A stretch of DNA of 47,628 bases from Gammaproteobacteria bacterium (GCA_028818225.1 JAPPOG010000086.1:1-47628), one strand, 5' to 3'. Shown: positions 11,289-21,807, counted from the stretch's first letter. Numbers and translations are program-made. The notes: generated by a model not told the origin, from the letters alone.

Positions 11289-12284
11289 ATGGCAAAGTAT
11301 GACGTCTATGGGGTAGGGAACGCGTTAGTCGATAAAGAATTCGAAGTGCCAGAAAGTTTTTTCACCGAGCACGACATCGAAAAAGGCTTAATGACCCTGG
11401 TCGCCCATGAGCAACAGGAGCATCTGGCAAGCATTCTCACCGAAGCCTATGGCGTCAAGAAACAATCCGGTGGCGGATCCGCCGGCAATACCATGTATGC
11501 CCTGACTCATTTCGGCGGGCGCGCATTTTATGCCTGTAAAGTTGCCAACGATGAGACCGGTGACTTCTTCCTGGAGCAGCTCGGTCACCACAATATCGAT
11601 ACCAGTGTTAGCGCCAGAGAGAGCGGCACTTCAGGCCGTTGCCTGGTGATGATCAGTCCCGATGCCGAGCGCACCATGCATACATATCTCGGTGTATCCG
11701 AGAATTTATCCCTTGCTAACATGGATTTTGAGGCAGCCGGTAAATCCCAATATATTTATATCGAAGGTTATTTGGTGACATCACCCAGCGCCAAGTCTGC
11801 AATTCTCAAGCTCAAAGAGTTCGCGAAGAAATCCGGCATTAAGACTGCCCTTACATTCTCCGATCCGGCCATGCTCGAATACTTCAAAGACGATGTAAAT
11901 GAGGTACTGGGGGAAGGGGTAGATTTATTGTTCTGTAATGAGCATGAATTAAAACTGTGGGCAGGAACCGAAGACTTTGAAGAAGCCTGCGCTGCCATGG
12001 AAAAAAAGGCGCGACAGTTTGCCATCACTCGCGGTGCACTTGGCGCACAGATTTATGATGGAGAGAATTACATTGCCGTTGCCGGCAATGAAGTCAAGGC
12101 CATCGATACTAATGGCGCGGGTGATATGTTTGCCGGTGCTTTTCTCTATGCAATTACCCAGGGTATGGATTTTGAGGCAGCTGGCAAGCTGGCCAGTCGA
12201 GCCTCTGCAGAAGTAGTTACGGTTTTTGGGCCACGGCTGGCTGCCGGGCGACACGAGGTGATTGCGAAGGAAATATTTGCTTAG
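11289..12284 (+). CDS. PfkB-family carbohydrate/adenosine kinase
   Basis: A 331-aa ribokinase-family kinase. The N-terminal GNALVD and [16 protein letters not shown] motifs bind the sugar moiety. [16 protein letters not shown] near residue 275 is the PfkB signature 2, with the catalytic Asp in GAGD. By overall resemblance it belongs to the subgroup usually named adenosine kinase, which makes AMP from adenosine. Substrate cannot be proven from sequence. AAGGAATTAACAGGCC precedes the ATG. It overlaps the 3' end of the convergent dnaJ by 4 nt. Confidence 0.88.
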   Translation: MAKYDVYGVGNALVDKEFEVPESFFTEHDIEKGLMTLVAHEQQEHLASILTEAYGVKKQSGGGSAGNTMYALTHFGGRAFYACKVANDETGDFFLEQLGHHNIDTSVSARESGTSGRCLVMISPDAERTMHTYLGVSENLSLANMDFEAAGKSQYIYIEGYLVTSPSAKSAILKLKEFAKKSGIKTALTFSDPAMLEYFKDDVNEVLGEGVDLLFCNEHELKLWAGTEDFEEACAAMEKKARQFAITRGALGAQIYDGENYIAVAGNEVKAIDTNGAGDMFAGAFLYAITQGMDFEAAGKLASRASAEVVTVFGPRLAAGRHEVIAKEIFA

Positions 12285-13396
12285 GCGCGCAAGCCGTCTA
12301 CAAATTTTTTCACACCATCGAACCAGGAAGTGCGACGGGGCAATTGCCTGATTCCCTCTTCTTCATTGATCGCTTTAAATTCTTCCAGGATTTCTTTCTG
12401 ACGCTTGGTGAGATTCACCGGAGTTTCGATAACCACGCGGCATAAAAGATCACCGGGGTTACCTCCCCTGATTGGTGTTACACCTTTATTGCGTAATCGA
12501 AACAGTTTTCCAGTTTGAGTTTCAGCAGGGATTTTCAGTTTTACCCGACCATCGAGAGTTGGCACTTCCAGTTCTCCGCCCATTGCGGCATCAGCAAAAC
12601 TGATTGGTATTTCGCAATGAAGATCTCTGCCATCCCGTTGAAATATCTCATGAGGTTGCACAATGGCTTCCACATATAAATCACCGGGTGGACCACCGTG
12701 CACGCCAGCCTGGCCTTCACCAGTGAGACGAATACGATCGCCAGTATCGATGCCAGCAGGCACTTTTACCGATAGAGTCTTGGTCTCATCGACGCTGCCA
12801 CGACCATGGCAGGTGTTACAGGGATCCTTAATTTGTTTGCCAGCTCCCTGACAACGTGGACATGTTTGCTGAACTGAGAAGAACCCCTGTTGCATACGAA
12901 CCTGACCATGCCCATTACAGGTGCTGCAATCCACTGCTGACGTTCCCGGTTTCGCACCGGAACCATCACAGGTTTCACAGCTAACGGTAGTAGGGATTCT
13001 TATCTTTACGGTTTTGCCTTTAACCGCATCTTCCAGGTTCAGATCAAGATTATAGCGAAGGTCTGCACCTTTTCTTACGTGGCTGCGAGCGCCGCGACCA
13101 CCGCCAAATATGTCGCCGAAGATATCACCGAAAATGTCACTGAAATCGGCATAGCCGTGACTGGTTTGTCCTTCTACACCAGCATGACCATACTGGTCAT
13201 ATCGTGCTCGCTTGTCTGAATCAGAAAGTACCTCAAAGGCTTCATTCGCTTCCTTGAACTTATCTTCTGCTGCTTTGTTATCAGGGTTACGGTCTGGGTG
13301 ATTCTTCATGGCGATCTTTCGGTAAGCTTTTTTAATATCAGCTTCCGAAGCATCGCGGGCTACCCCCAACACGTCGTAATAGTCAGTTTTGGACAC
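12281..13396 (-). CDS. dnaJ: Chaperone protein DnaJ
   Basis: A 371-aa type I Hsp40 that stimulates DnaK ATPase and delivers substrates. The J domain has HPD in KNHPDRN (about residue 33). A Gly/Phe-rich linker ([14 protein letters not shown]) follows. Four CxxCxGxG zinc repeats lie at about 134-200 ([32 protein letters not shown]), then the two substrate-binding domains. The start is GTG at 13396. It lies downstream of dnaK, separated by a hairpin that may reduce its expression. Confidence 0.98.
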   Translation of the reverse strand: MSKTDYYDVLGVARDASEADIKKAYRKIAMKNHPDRNPDNKAAEDKFKEANEAFEVLSDSDKRARYDQYGHAGVEGQTSHGYADFSDIFGDIFGDIFGGGRGARSHVRKGADLRYNLDLNLEDAVKGKTVKIRIPTTVSCETCDGSGAKPGTSAVDCSTCNGHGQVRMQQGFFSVQQTCPRCQGAGKQIKDPCNTCHGRGSVDETKTLSVKVPAGIDTGDRIRLTGEGQAGVHGGPPGDLYVEAIVQPHEIFQRDGRDLHCEIPISFADAAMGGELEVPTLDGRVKLKIPAETQTGKLFRLRNKGVTPIRGGNPGDLLCRVVIETPVNLTKRQKEILEEFKAINEEEGIRQLPRRTSWFDGVKKFVDGLRA

Positions 13397-13440
13397 TTTA
13401 CTTACCGTTTCCCTGATTTAATTTTCAATCTCTTTACGCA

Positions 13441-13474
13441 AAAAAACTAAGCCATGGAGATGACTTAGTTTTTT
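13441..13474 (-). terminator. Hairpin with U-run between dnaK and dnaJ
   Basis: An 11-bp stem (13441-13451 with 13464-13474) encloses a short loop and ends in a T-run in the minus direction, so it can act as an intrinsic terminator. It lies in the 117-bp gap between dnaK and dnaJ. It probably works as a partial terminator that lowers dnaJ output relative to dnaK. Confidence 0.65.
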
Positions 13475-13513
13475 GCCAATTACTGTTAAGTAGAAGATTA
13501 TAACTTTAAGTAT

Positions 13514-15454
13514 TTACTTATCTTCTTCCTTTACTTCTTCGAACTCAGCGTCGACCGCATCGTCATCGGCCCCGGCATCGGCTGTTTCAGGTCCAGATCC
13601 TGCTCCTGCTCCTGCATCAGCTCCAGCTTCCTGTGCCTGTTCTGCGTAAAGCTTCTGAGCCAAAGTAGTAGAGGCATCGGTGAGATCCTTTGTCTTGGCT
13701 TCAATCTCCGCCAGATCATCCCCTTTAAGAGCTTCCTCTAATGCTGTAATTGCATTATTGATGGCATCCTTTTCATCATCAGTAGCTTTATCGCCAGCTT
13801 CTTCCAAAGTCTTCTTGGTAGCATGCACTAGACCGTCTGCTGTATTGCGAGCAGTGATAAGCTCTTCAAACTTCTTGTCATCAGCAGAATGCGCTTCTGC
13901 ATCTTTTATCATCTGATCAATTTCTTCATCAGACAAACCGCTTGATGCTTTGATCACGATTGACTGTTCTTTACCAGTCGCTTTGTCTTTAGCAGACACA
14001 TTCAGTATTCCATTGGCATCAAGATCGAAAGCCACCTCAATCTGCGGCATACCCCGTGGCGCTGGCGGAATATCACTTAAATCAAATCGACCCAGTGACT
14101 TATTCTGTGCGGCTTGCTTACGCTCACCCTGGACTACATGAATTGTTACAGCCGTCTGATTGTCATCCGCGGTAGAGAACACTTGTGTCTTCTTGGTGGG
14201 GATAGTCGTGTTCTTATCGATCAATGTACTGGCAACACCACCCAGGGTTTCAATACCAAGAGAGAGAGGCGTTACATCGAGCAATAACACGTCATTCACT
14301 TCACCAGAAAGAACTGCCGCCTGAATCGCAGCACCAACGGCTACAGCTTCATCAGGATTCACATCCTTGCGTGATTCCTTGCCGAAGAAGTCTGCAACTT
14401 TTTGCTGCACCAATGGCATACGAGTCTGACCGCCAACCAGAATGACATCGTCGATCTTTGACACGTCCAGATCTGCATCATTAATTGCAATTTTCACAGG
14501 CTCGAGAGTTCGTTCAACCAGGTCTTCAACCAGGGATTCAAACTTCGCACGGGTAAGCTTTTGTACCAAATGCTTGGGTCCAGAAGCGTCAGCAGTAATG
14601 TATGGCAGGTTAACTTCCGTTTGCTGTGCAGAAGACAGTTCGATCTTCGCTTTTTCAGCGGCTTCCTTTAAGCGCTGCAAGGCAAGCGGATCATTGTGCA
14701 AATCCATGCCAGACTCTTTCTTGAATTCATCCGCCAGATAATCGATTAAACGTAAATCGAAATCTTCACCACCGAGGAAGGTATCACCGTTTGTCGATAA
14801 TACTTCGAAAGTATGTTCACCATCGGTTTCCGCAATTTCGATAACTGAGATATCGAAAGTACCACCACCGAGGTCATAAACAGCTACCGTAGAATCACCT
14901 GTCTTCTTGTCCATGCCATAAGCAAGGGCAGCAGCAGTTGGTTCATTAATAATGCGCTTGACATCGAGGCCGGCAATCTTGCCTGCGTCCTTGGTCGCTT
15001 GGCGCTGAGAATCGTTAAAGTAAGCGGGTACAGTTACCACCGCCTCTTTAATTTCTTCCCCAAGAAAATCTTCTGCAGTCTTCTTCATCTTCATTAAGAC
15101 TTGCGCAGAAATTTGCGGTGGAGACATCTTGTCGCCGTTTACCTCAACCCAGGCGTCACCGTTATCTGCTTTAATAATTTTGTAAGGCACCATTTTGATG
15201 TCTTTCTGCACGACATCATCATCGAACTGGCGTCCGATCAGGCGCTTGATAGCAAAAAGCGTATTATCCGGATTGGTCACCGCCTGGCGTTTCGCTGGCT
15301 GCCCTACTAATGTTTCTCCCTCATTGCTGTAAGCAATAATTGAAGGAGTGGTACGATCGCCTTCTGCGTTTTCAATGACTTTGGCTTCACCACCGTCCAT
15401 CACTGCGACGCAGGAGTTGGTAGTTCCCAAATCGATACCAATAATCTTACCCAT
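13514..15454 (-). CDS. dnaK: Chaperone protein DnaK (Hsp70)
   Basis: A 646-aa Hsp70. The ATPase domain begins [18 protein letters not shown] and contains [17 protein letters not shown] and [11 protein letters not shown]. The substrate-binding domain starts near residue 390 ([14 protein letters not shown]). The C-terminal tail is Ala/Gly/Asp-rich and ends EEVKEEDK, close to the EEVKDKK type of proteobacterial DnaK. Length is normal. It is in the heat-shock cluster grpE-dnaK-dnaJ. Confidence 0.99.
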   Translation of the reverse strand: MGKIIGIDLGTTNSCVAVMDGGEAKVIENAEGDRTTPSIIAYSNEGETLVGQPAKRQAVTNPDNTLFAIKRLIGRQFDDDVVQKDIKMVPYKIIKADNGDAWVEVNGDKMSPPQISAQVLMKMKKTAEDFLGEEIKEAVVTVPAYFNDSQRQATKDAGKIAGLDVKRIINEPTAAALAYGMDKKTGDSTVAVYDLGGGTFDISVIEIAETDGEHTFEVLSTNGDTFLGGEDFDLRLIDYLADEFKKESGMDLHNDPLALQRLKEAAEKAKIELSSAQQTEVNLPYITADASGPKHLVQKLTRAKFESLVEDLVERTLEPVKIAINDADLDVSKIDDVILVGGQTRMPLVQQKVADFFGKESRKDVNPDEAVAVGAAIQAAVLSGEVNDVLLLDVTPLSLGIETLGGVASTLIDKNTTIPTKKTQVFSTADDNQTAVTIHVVQGERKQAAQNKSLGRFDLSDIPPAPRGMPQIEVAFDLDANGILNVSAKDKATGKEQSIVIKASSGLSDEEIDQMIKDAEAHSADDKKFEELITARNTADGLVHATKKTLEEAGDKATDDEKDAINNAITALEEALKGDDLAEIEAKTKDLTDASTTLAQKLYAEQAQEAGADAGAGAGSGPETADAGADDDAVDAEFEEVKEEDK

Positions 15455-15631
15455 TGTTCATATCTCCATTGTTTTCTGGTCTGAAAGTGCTGATTTGATT
15501 GCCACATGGCTGCACTTTCGACCTAATTCTCAATATTGGCCCTATTCCATGTATTTCAAGGCATTCAGGCAAATTTCCATAAATAATTTGTGGTTAATCA
15601 ATCAAATCCAGAATTGCAGTTTCGACTGCGC

Positions 15632-16261
15632 TTAATCTTCCTCGTCGCTCTTCGATGCCTGTCCTTTCGACACCATCACCATCGCTGGCCTGATTACTCT
15701 TCCATGCAGGGTGTAGCCCTTTTGCATCACGGCAATTACCGTGTTCGGTTCAACTTCGGGATTGTCCTGAATCGACATCGCCTGGTGTAGCTGGGGATCG
15801 AATGGTTCGCCCATGGGATCAACAGCCTCGATATTGAACTTATTGAAACAGTCCGTGAAACTCTTGAGAGTGAGATCAACACCATCATAGATCGCTTTCA
15901 CCACCTCATCCTCGTGCTGGGACGCTGCCGCCAGCGCTCTTTCCAGGTTGTCCATTACTGACAATAGTTCAGAACTGAATTTTTCCTGCCCATATTTATG
16001 GGCTTTCTCAATATCCTGCTCTGTACGCCGGCGCAGGTTCTGCATTTCTGCCTGCACTCGCAACAGATCATCCTTGGCGCTCGCTGCCGCCTCTTCGGCA
16101 TCAGCCAGTTTTTCCAACGCCTGTTCCAACGATAATTCCTGGGCATCCAGTCTTTCTTCGGAGTCATCTTCTAGCGACGATTCCGTTTCCGCAGTCGATG
16201 TATTTTCGACTTCAGACTCCTGCCCGGCGTCCTGCTCTGCGTCAGCAGTGGGTTTACTCAT
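15632..16261 (-). CDS. grpE: Nucleotide exchange factor GrpE
   Basis: A 209-aa nucleotide exchange factor for DnaK. It has an acidic disordered N-terminus, a long helix of about residues 45-100 ([20 protein letters not shown]), and a C-terminal beta domain with the [14 protein letters not shown] signature. It is the first gene of the grpE-dnaK-dnaJ cluster and lies directly behind the sigma-32 promoter at 16358-16385. Confidence 0.96.
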   Translation of the reverse strand: MSKPTADAEQDAGQESEVENTSTAETESSLEDDSEERLDAQELSLEQALEKLADAEEAAASAKDDLLRVQAEMQNLRRRTEQDIEKAHKYGQEKFSSELLSVMDNLERALAAASQHEDEVVKAIYDGVDLTLKSFTDCFNKFNIEAVDPMGEPFDPQLHQAMSIQDNPEVEPNTVIAVMQKGYTLHGRVIRPAMVMVSKGQASKSDEED

Positions 16262-16357
16262 ACCGCCCTCTGAGATTCACTCAAAAATATTTAATTATTT
16301 CAAAGACTTGATATTAGCTCTCGCTATCAGACCGAGAGTATTATGGTAGTGCTGGCA

Positions 16358-16385
16358 ATATGGGGTTGGGGGGGCTGATTTCAAG
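16358..16385 (-). promoter_or_regulatory. Sigma-32 heat-shock promoter of grpE-dnaK-dnaJ
   Basis: On the minus strand there is a perfect CTTGAAA -35 element (16379-16385), a 13-bp spacer, and CCCCATAT (16358-16365). This matches the RpoH consensus CTTGAAA-N12-15-CCCCATNT. It lies about 97 nt upstream of grpE and points towards it, between grpE and the divergent recN. Confidence 0.85.
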
Positions 16386-16438
16386 CGCTGCAGGGGTCTT
16401 TTTTCCTGGATTTGGCTGCTATCCAGATATCGATCAAA

Positions 16439-16444
16439 TATACT
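16439..16444 (+). promoter_or_regulatory. Candidate -10 element of recN
   Basis: TATACT ends only 8 nt before the recN ATG, and no ribosome binding site is visible in those 8 nt. If it is the real -10, transcription would begin at or within one or two bases of the start codon, giving a leaderless message. No good -35 is seen. No complete LexA box (CTGT-N8-ACAG) is present. Confidence 0.35.
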
Positions 16445-16452
16445 GTTAGCCC

Positions 16453-18126
16453 ATGCTGCATCAGCTTTCCATCAAGAACTACGCAACCGTCGATCAACTG
16501 GAAATAGAGTTGCAACCGGGCATGTCAGTTATCACCGGCGAAACCGGTGCTGGGAAATCAATTATTCTGGGTGCTCTCGGCCTTACCCTTGGCGACCGAG
16601 CTGATAAAACTGTGGTAAGAAGCGGTGCCTCAAAAACAGATATTTGTGCCGAATTTGATACCAGTCGCATTGAAGAAGCTAAATCCTGGCTTGAAGAACA
16701 TGACCTGGAATCTGATGATTCCAGCATCTGTATTCTGCGCCGGGTGGTAAATGTCGATGGCCGCTCCAAGGGCTACATCAATGGATCTGCTGTTACTATG
16801 GCTAACTTGAAAGAGCTGGGGGAAATGTTGCTGGATATTCATAGCCAGCATGAACACCAGTCACTCCTGCAACGTAACACCCAGCAAAAGCTACTGGATG
16901 AATTCGCGATCAATAAAAAACTGAGGGAGCAGCTGAGCTCTACCTATAAACAATGGCAACAAAACTTCCATGAGTTGGATGAGCTAAGCAAACAGTCAGA
17001 AGAATTTTCAGCACAAACCCAATTACTGTCCTACCAGCTCTCTGAGTTGGACGAATTAAATCTCGGCGAGAAAGAAGTCTCAGCTCTGGAAGCGGAATTC
17101 AAGCAGCTAAATAGTGCCGATGAAACACTGGCCGGCGTTGGAACTGCGTTATCAATCTGCCAGGAAAATGAGGAGCAGTCCGTACTGTCGTTAATGCACT
17201 CGGCTGTAGGCGCTTTACGGGAATTGCCAAACAAAACCGATCGCATCGATTCGATAATTTCATTACTGGAATCATCAGAGATTCAATTAAGCGAAGCGGT
17301 GTCTGATTTGCGTTCTTTGCAGGACGAATTTGAAGCAAACCCGGAACGCCTGGAACAAATTAACCAGCGTTTGAGTGAACTGCATAGCTTGGCCCGCAAG
17401 CATAAAGTTAAACCTGACGAACTTTTCAATGTAATCGAGGATTTGCGGAAGCAACTTAGCCGATTCCAAAATTCGGATGAAGAACTGGAAAAACTCGAAG
17501 CTAATGACAAACTTTTAAGACAGCAGTTTGTCACCATTGCCAAAGAAGTCAGTAAGAAGCGAACCAGCGGTGCCAAGAAACTGGCGCAACAAATCAATGA
17601 GCAACTGGAGCAATTGGGCATGCCACATGCCCGACTGGAAGTTCACCTGACTGCAAAAGAAAATAACAAGCCCTCTCCCTATGGACTGGAAACAATCGAG
17701 TTTCTCGTTAGTACTAATCCGGGCCAGGATGCCAAGCCCTTGATCAAGATTGCATCAGGCGGCGAACTTTCGCGTATCAGCCTGGCTATCCAGGTAATTA
17801 CTGCGCAGACATCACAAATCCCAAGCCTGGTTTTTGATGAAGTTGACGTGGGAATAGGAGGCGGAGTAGCAAAAGTCGTAGGTGAGCTACTAAGAAAGCT
17901 TGGCAAGCGGACCCAGATTCTCTGCGTGACACATCAGGCCCAGGTAGCCGGTCAGAGCAATCACCATTTCTTTGTAAGCAAGAACAGCGAAAACACTTCG
18001 ACGCTCACTCAGATAGAACAACTGAGCAATGATGCGGTTATCAAGGAAATTGCGCGAATGTTGGGTGGGGATGATTACAGTGAAGAGTCACTCGCTCATG
18101 CGGAGCAGATGGTAGCGTCAAACTAG
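16453..18126 (+). CDS. recN: DNA repair protein RecN
   Basis: A 557-aa SMC-like ATPase of double-strand-break repair. Walker A is GETGAGKS at about residues 29-36. The centre is a long coiled coil (about 150-380). The ABC signature is LIKIASGGELSRISLAI (about 430), and Walker B is LVFDEVDVGIGGG (about 460). Length is typical. It is divergent from grpE and ends 10 nt before the convergent fur. Confidence 0.97.
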   Translation: MLHQLSIKNYATVDQLEIELQPGMSVITGETGAGKSIILGALGLTLGDRADKTVVRSGASKTDICAEFDTSRIEEAKSWLEEHDLESDDSSICILRRVVNVDGRSKGYINGSAVTMANLKELGEMLLDIHSQHEHQSLLQRNTQQKLLDEFAINKKLREQLSSTYKQWQQNFHELDELSKQSEEFSAQTQLLSYQLSELDELNLGEKEVSALEAEFKQLNSADETLAGVGTALSICQENEEQSVLSLMHSAVGALRELPNKTDRIDSIISLLESSEIQLSEAVSDLRSLQDEFEANPERLEQINQRLSELHSLARKHKVKPDELFNVIEDLRKQLSRFQNSDEELEKLEANDKLLRQQFVTIAKEVSKKRTSGAKKLAQQINEQLEQLGMPHARLEVHLTAKENNKPSPYGLETIEFLVSTNPGQDAKPLIKIASGGELSRISLAIQVITAQTSQIPSLVFDEVDVGIGGGVAKVVGELLRKLGKRTQILCVTHQAQVAGQSNHHFFVSKNSENTSTLTQIEQLSNDAVIKEIARMLGGDDYSEESLAHAEQMVASN

Positions 18127-18136
18127 CATGTAGTAT

Positions 18137-18562
18137 CTACTCTTCTTCTTTCTGGCAGTTGGAACAGATACCGTAAAGGTACATGCTGTGATCGGTAATC
18201 TTGAAGCCATAATTCTCTGCAATCTTTTCCTGCTGCTCTTCGATGATTTCATCGAAAAACTCTTCGACCCTGCCACATTTATTACACACAATATGGTCAT
18301 GATGATCACCGGGGGTAAGTTCAAATACTGAATGGCCACCTTCGAAATGGTGACGCATGACCAGGTCAGCCCCTTCGAACTGGGTCAGCACACGATAAAC
18401 TGTCGCCAGTCCGACATCTTCATCGGCCTCAATGAGCGCCTTGTAGACATCTTCAGCACTCATGTGCTTATTTTCGGAACTTTCCAGAATTTGCAGAATC
18501 TTTACTCTGGGCAAAGTGACTTTTAAACCGGCTTTACGCAATTCCTGATTTTCGGTGGCCAT
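18137..18562 (-). CDS. fur: Ferric uptake regulator Fur
   Basis: A 141-aa iron-responsive repressor. A winged-helix DNA-binding domain lies at about residues 10-80 (LPRVKILQILESSENKHMSAEDVYKALI). The His-rich metal site GDHHDHIVCNKCGRVEEFFD is at about 86-105. A second Cys pair in YGICSNCQKEEE near the end forms the structural zinc site. Length and context, next to recN and bamE, are standard. Confidence 0.97.
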   Translation of the reverse strand: MATENQELRKAGLKVTLPRVKILQILESSENKHMSAEDVYKALIEADEDVGLATVYRVLTQFEGADLVMRHHFEGGHSVFELTPGDHHDHIVCNKCGRVEEFFDEIIEEQQEKIAENYGFKITDHSMYLYGICSNCQKEEE

Positions 18563-18750
18563 AATGCTGTCTCAAGTTTAGGGGTTAAGTCTAAAATCCA
18601 CGCGGCATCCGGAAGATACGCAATAAATCCTAGAGAAACAGGATACTTCTGGCTAAATGCATAGTTTTCCTGCCTTTTTAGGTAGGGTATTATGCCTTCA
18701 CCTCGGCACAGAGGCCAGTAAGACTCAAAGAGACAGACCCGTAATACTTT

Positions 18751-19152
18751 ATGATGAAACATATTCTCAAGCTCGCACTCGCCGGATTAAGCAGCACGCT
18801 CATAGCCTGCAATAATATCGGCTCCATGGATTTTCCCGGCGTGTATAAAATTTCTATTCCCCAGGGCAATATCATTACCCAGGATATGGTAGATCAATTG
18901 CGCCCCGGCATGTCCAAGCGCCAGGTTATCTTTGTCATGGGAACGCCACTGGTGCGAGATCCTTTTCATCAGGATCGATGGGACTATATCTACAGCTTTC
19001 AACCTGGTGGCGGCGTCCGTGGCCAGGAAAAAATTACAGTCTTCTTTGCTGACGATCAGTTAATAGGATTTGAAGGAGATTTCGTACCTACGGAAATCGC
19101 CGAAGCGACTGCCGAAGCGGCTGGTCAATCTGATGAAGAAGCTACCAACTAA
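18751..19152 (+). CDS. bamE: Outer membrane protein assembly factor BamE
   Basis: A 133-aa lipoprotein of the BAM complex that inserts beta-barrel proteins into the outer membrane. The signal peptide ends in a lipobox around STLIACN, with the acylated Cys at about residue 20. The SmpA/OmlA domain has the conserved [23 protein letters not shown]. The acidic C-terminal tail is ordinary. It is divergent from fur. Confidence 0.95.
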   Translation: MMKHILKLALAGLSSTLIACNNIGSMDFPGVYKISIPQGNIITQDMVDQLRPGMSKRQVIFVMGTPLVRDPFHQDRWDYIYSFQPGGGVRGQEKITVFFADDQLIGFEGDFVPTEIAEATAEAAGQSDEEATN

Positions 19153-19460
19153 TTCGCCACTCTCCCTATCACGACGATGTTGTCGCCTTCTGTAACCGGC
19201 GGCGTACCAAACAAGATTAACAATACTCCCGATGCGAGTGCGCGCACAGTTTGTACTTCGCTGCCGCGATAATCGGTTATCACAATCAGCGTTGTTCCTT
19301 CCCTAACGTAGTCTCCGGTTTTAACCAAGGGGTCAGCGTAGCAGATGCCATTGTGCTAGGCATAAATTCTTGCCCGATCACTAATAAATAGCGGATTAAC
19401 TGAACAGCTGGTATGCAGATTATCAATCCACATACCAGACTCGCTATAAAGCTGCGCGTT
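19149..19460 (-). pseudogene. Remnant of a succinylglutamate desuccinylase/aspartoacylase-family gene
   Basis: On the minus strand a frame ending at the TAG at 19149-19151 reads DPLVKTGDYVREGTTLIVIT, then DYRGSEVQTVRALASGVL, then [19 protein letters not shown]. This matches the C-terminal barrel-sandwich region of M14-type AstE/AspA-like proteins. Further upstream the frame has an internal TAG and a poorly matching stretch, and it runs back into the stop of the TonB receptor. No catalytic domain remains, so this is the decayed 3' end of a deleted gene. It is the only content of the bamE-TonB interval. Confidence 0.6.
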
Positions 19461-21695
19461 TTAGAAATCGTAGCGCATGCCCAGAGTTACACCACGACCA
19501 GCTTCTGGCGCGAAGTTTTTGAGCAATGAAGTATGATTTCTGATTTCTTCATCTTTCAGGTTATCACCGCGCAGGAACACTTTAAGATCACCATCACCGA
19601 CCGGGAAGTGGTAATCCGCATAAATTGAAATCAAAGTATAGCCGGGTGTCGCCAGTTCCAGCTCCGCGACATCATCCTGCTCTGAATAGCGGGTAACATG
19701 AAAGTGCATACTCCAGTTGTCACCGAAATAGCGAAGTTTGGCACCCGATTTAGCCGGTGCTATGCGAGGAATATTGCCACCCCTTTCAAACTCGGCGTCG
19801 ACGAAATCACCAAACAGGCTTAATGCCAGGGAGCCATCAGCGCTATCTACTAAATTGAATGTCACTTCACCTTCTACACCTGTGAAAGTGGCATCAAGTT
19901 GAAAATAGCTGGCTAAGTTCTGGCCTTCATGAGCTTCTCCAGTGAGATCGAGGTAAATAAAATCATCGATCTCATTGTGATAGGCACTGAATTCGCCTGT
20001 AAGCATTCCGCTGTGACGACGATATCCAAATTCAAAGTTTCTTGAAGTTTCTTCGTGCAGGAATGGATTTCCAACTTCCAGTAAATTAGTGGCCGCGTGT
20101 AATACCAGGTCGTCATCATCTGCAAACGGTGCACAAGTCGCAGTGGAAGTATTTGAGAATAGCTCTTCGACTGTTGGGGCACGTTGTGAGCTTGTTGCAC
20201 CCAACAATAGATTAGCAAAGTCGCTTAAGTCATAGAGAAAACTTCCGCTAAAACTCGTCGTGTCACCATCATAATCGCAGCCACCACCAGGATTTATTTC
20301 ATTGCTGTCAAAGCGAACGCCCAACTCGGCTGTCCAGTTTCCATTCTGGTAGCGCTCAACCGCGAAAAGCCCAAGGGAATCTATATCAGACTTGGGAATA
20401 AACGCTTCCTCACCGGTTGCACTAAACTCAGTGTCTTCAAACTGTAAACCCCAGACCCCGGTCCAGTTACCCATTGGCGCATGGGTTAATGTGAAACGAC
20501 CATCTGTACCTTCATTTGAGAAGAGCGTACCGACTTCTCGCCCGCCATCTTCGAAGATCTCTATTTCGCTATGTTCGTAATCAGTAGTGCCTAGCGATGC
20601 ACGAATCGATTGAATCCAACCGGCATCGAAGTCATAACCTGCACGAAAATCGTAACGTCTTTGTTCCATATCGATGCGAACAAATTCCACCTCTTCCTCA
20701 TGCTCATCTTCGTCATGATCTTCTTCATCATGATACTCTTCGTCACCATGCGCATGAGAATGAGCACCAGGCGGCAGGCCGTATTCACTATGGGATTCAC
20801 TCATTGAGAAACCGATGAATCCATTATCAGTTACATAAGAGAATCCAACGGTGCCACCATCTGCTTCCGCATCGGAGTTACCTATGAAGCCGCGAGTATT
20901 TTCGAACTCTTCCTCATCACCATGTTCATCTTCATGCTCATGCTCGTCTTCTTCGTGGTGATCATCATCCTCGTGGTGTTCCTCTTCCTCAAGGTGATGC
21001 GCGACTAACTCTTCGAGCTCTTCCACGGCGAACTCGTCGATAGCGAATCCCTTAATGTCGACATTGTCGTTCTCACGCCTAAAGGCATCGACGTGAAACC
21101 CAAAGTTTCCAAATGACGCATCGATGTTGATAGTGGTCTTGTTTTCTTCATTAACCGAATTGTGAGATTGCTGGATAGAAACAAGTGTTTCTTCGACTAA
21201 GCGCTCGGGGATTCGATTGTCGATAACATTGACGACACCACCCACGGCACCGCTTCCATAGAGAAGGGTAGAAGGGCCGCGAATAACCTCTATCCGCTCT
21301 GCCATATTGGCTTCCACACCTTCAGCATGATCAGGACTCACGTTTGACGCGTCCGTAACCGTTGTACCGTTCTGTAATACTTTGACTCGATTACCTGATT
21401 GACCACGGATAATTGGATGACCTATTCCGGTACCGAATGAAGAGCTCGAAATTCCTATTTCATTTTTTAAGGTGTCTCCGAGTGAATTACCCACTTGCTC
21501 TCTTAGCGCTTCGCCAGAAAGGATTCCGATTGGTAAGGCAGTTTCGGCTTCCGATTGCTCGAATGGCGCCGTGACTACAATTTCCTGCAGCTCATCTTCT
21601 TCATGGGTTTGTGCAGCTGCTTCCATTGGACAGGCAATTGCAGCAGATAAGCCAGTGATTGATACAACAGTTACGTACTTCTTTGAAGAGACCAC
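19461..21695 (-). CDS. TonB-dependent outer-membrane receptor, ZnuD-like (zinc)
   Basis: A 744-aa outer-membrane receptor. A signal peptide ends near AAAQ and is followed by a TonB box region (ELQEIVVTAP). The plug contains RIEVIRGPSTLLYGSGAVGGVVNVIDNR. The beta-barrel ends in GMRYDF, with a terminal Phe. Two extracellular-type loops are extremely rich in His, Asp and Glu (about 20735-20770 and 20925-21000), as in the zinc receptor ZnuD. The start is taken at GTG 21695 because GGGAGA is correctly spaced upstream; the longer frame adds 58 residues of non-signal sequence. Zinc as substrate is inferred from the loops and family. Confidence 0.88.
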   Translation of the reverse strand: MVSSKKYVTVVSITGLSAAIACPMEAAAQTHEEDELQEIVVTAPFEQSEAETALPIGILSGEALREQVGNSLGDTLKNEIGISSSSFGTGIGHPIIRGQSGNRVKVLQNGTTVTDASNVSPDHAEGVEANMAERIEVIRGPSTLLYGSGAVGGVVNVIDNRIPERLVEETLVSIQQSHNSVNEENKTTINIDASFGNFGFHVDAFRRENDNVDIKGFAIDEFAVEELEELVAHHLEEEEHHEDDDHHEEDEHEHEDEHGDEEEFENTRGFIGNSDAEADGGTVGFSYVTDNGFIGFSMSESHSEYGLPPGAHSHAHGDEEYHDEEDHDEDEHEEEVEFVRIDMEQRRYDFRAGYDFDAGWIQSIRASLGTTDYEHSEIEIFEDGGREVGTLFSNEGTDGRFTLTHAPMGNWTGVWGLQFEDTEFSATGEEAFIPKSDIDSLGLFAVERYQNGNWTAELGVRFDSNEINPGGGCDYDGDTTSFSGSFLYDLSDFANLLLGATSSQRAPTVEELFSNTSTATCAPFADDDDLVLHAATNLLEVGNPFLHEETSRNFEFGYRRHSGMLTGEFSAYHNEIDDFIYLDLTGEAHEGQNLASYFQLDATFTGVEGEVTFNLVDSADGSLALSLFGDFVDAEFERGGNIPRIAPAKSGAKLRYFGDNWSMHFHVTRYSEQDDVAELELATPGYTLISIYADYHFPVGDGDLKVFLRGDNLKDEEIRNHTSLLKNFAPEAGRGVTLGMRYDF

Positions 21696-21807
21696 TTTTC
21701 TCTCCCTATATAATATTCGTTTAAGTTTTTTTGAAATTCGGACATGCAATGCATGCGCATGCGCGCAGGCACTCACGACTATAAAAATTCCGTTGAGATT
21801 AGGAAAT

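Noticed and set aside
16386..16452. LexA box controlling recN
   Set aside because: Only half-sites such as ACTGT are present. No CTGT-N8-ACAG palindrome was found.
20597..20818. Plus-strand His/Leu-rich small open frames inside the TonB receptor gene
   Set aside because: They arise from the opposite strand of the GAT/GAA/CAT-rich loop codons and are not independent genes.
21696..21807. Zur box upstream of the ZnuD-like receptor
   Set aside because: No TGTTATA-type palindrome was found here or in 22123-22170, so zinc control is not claimed from sequence.
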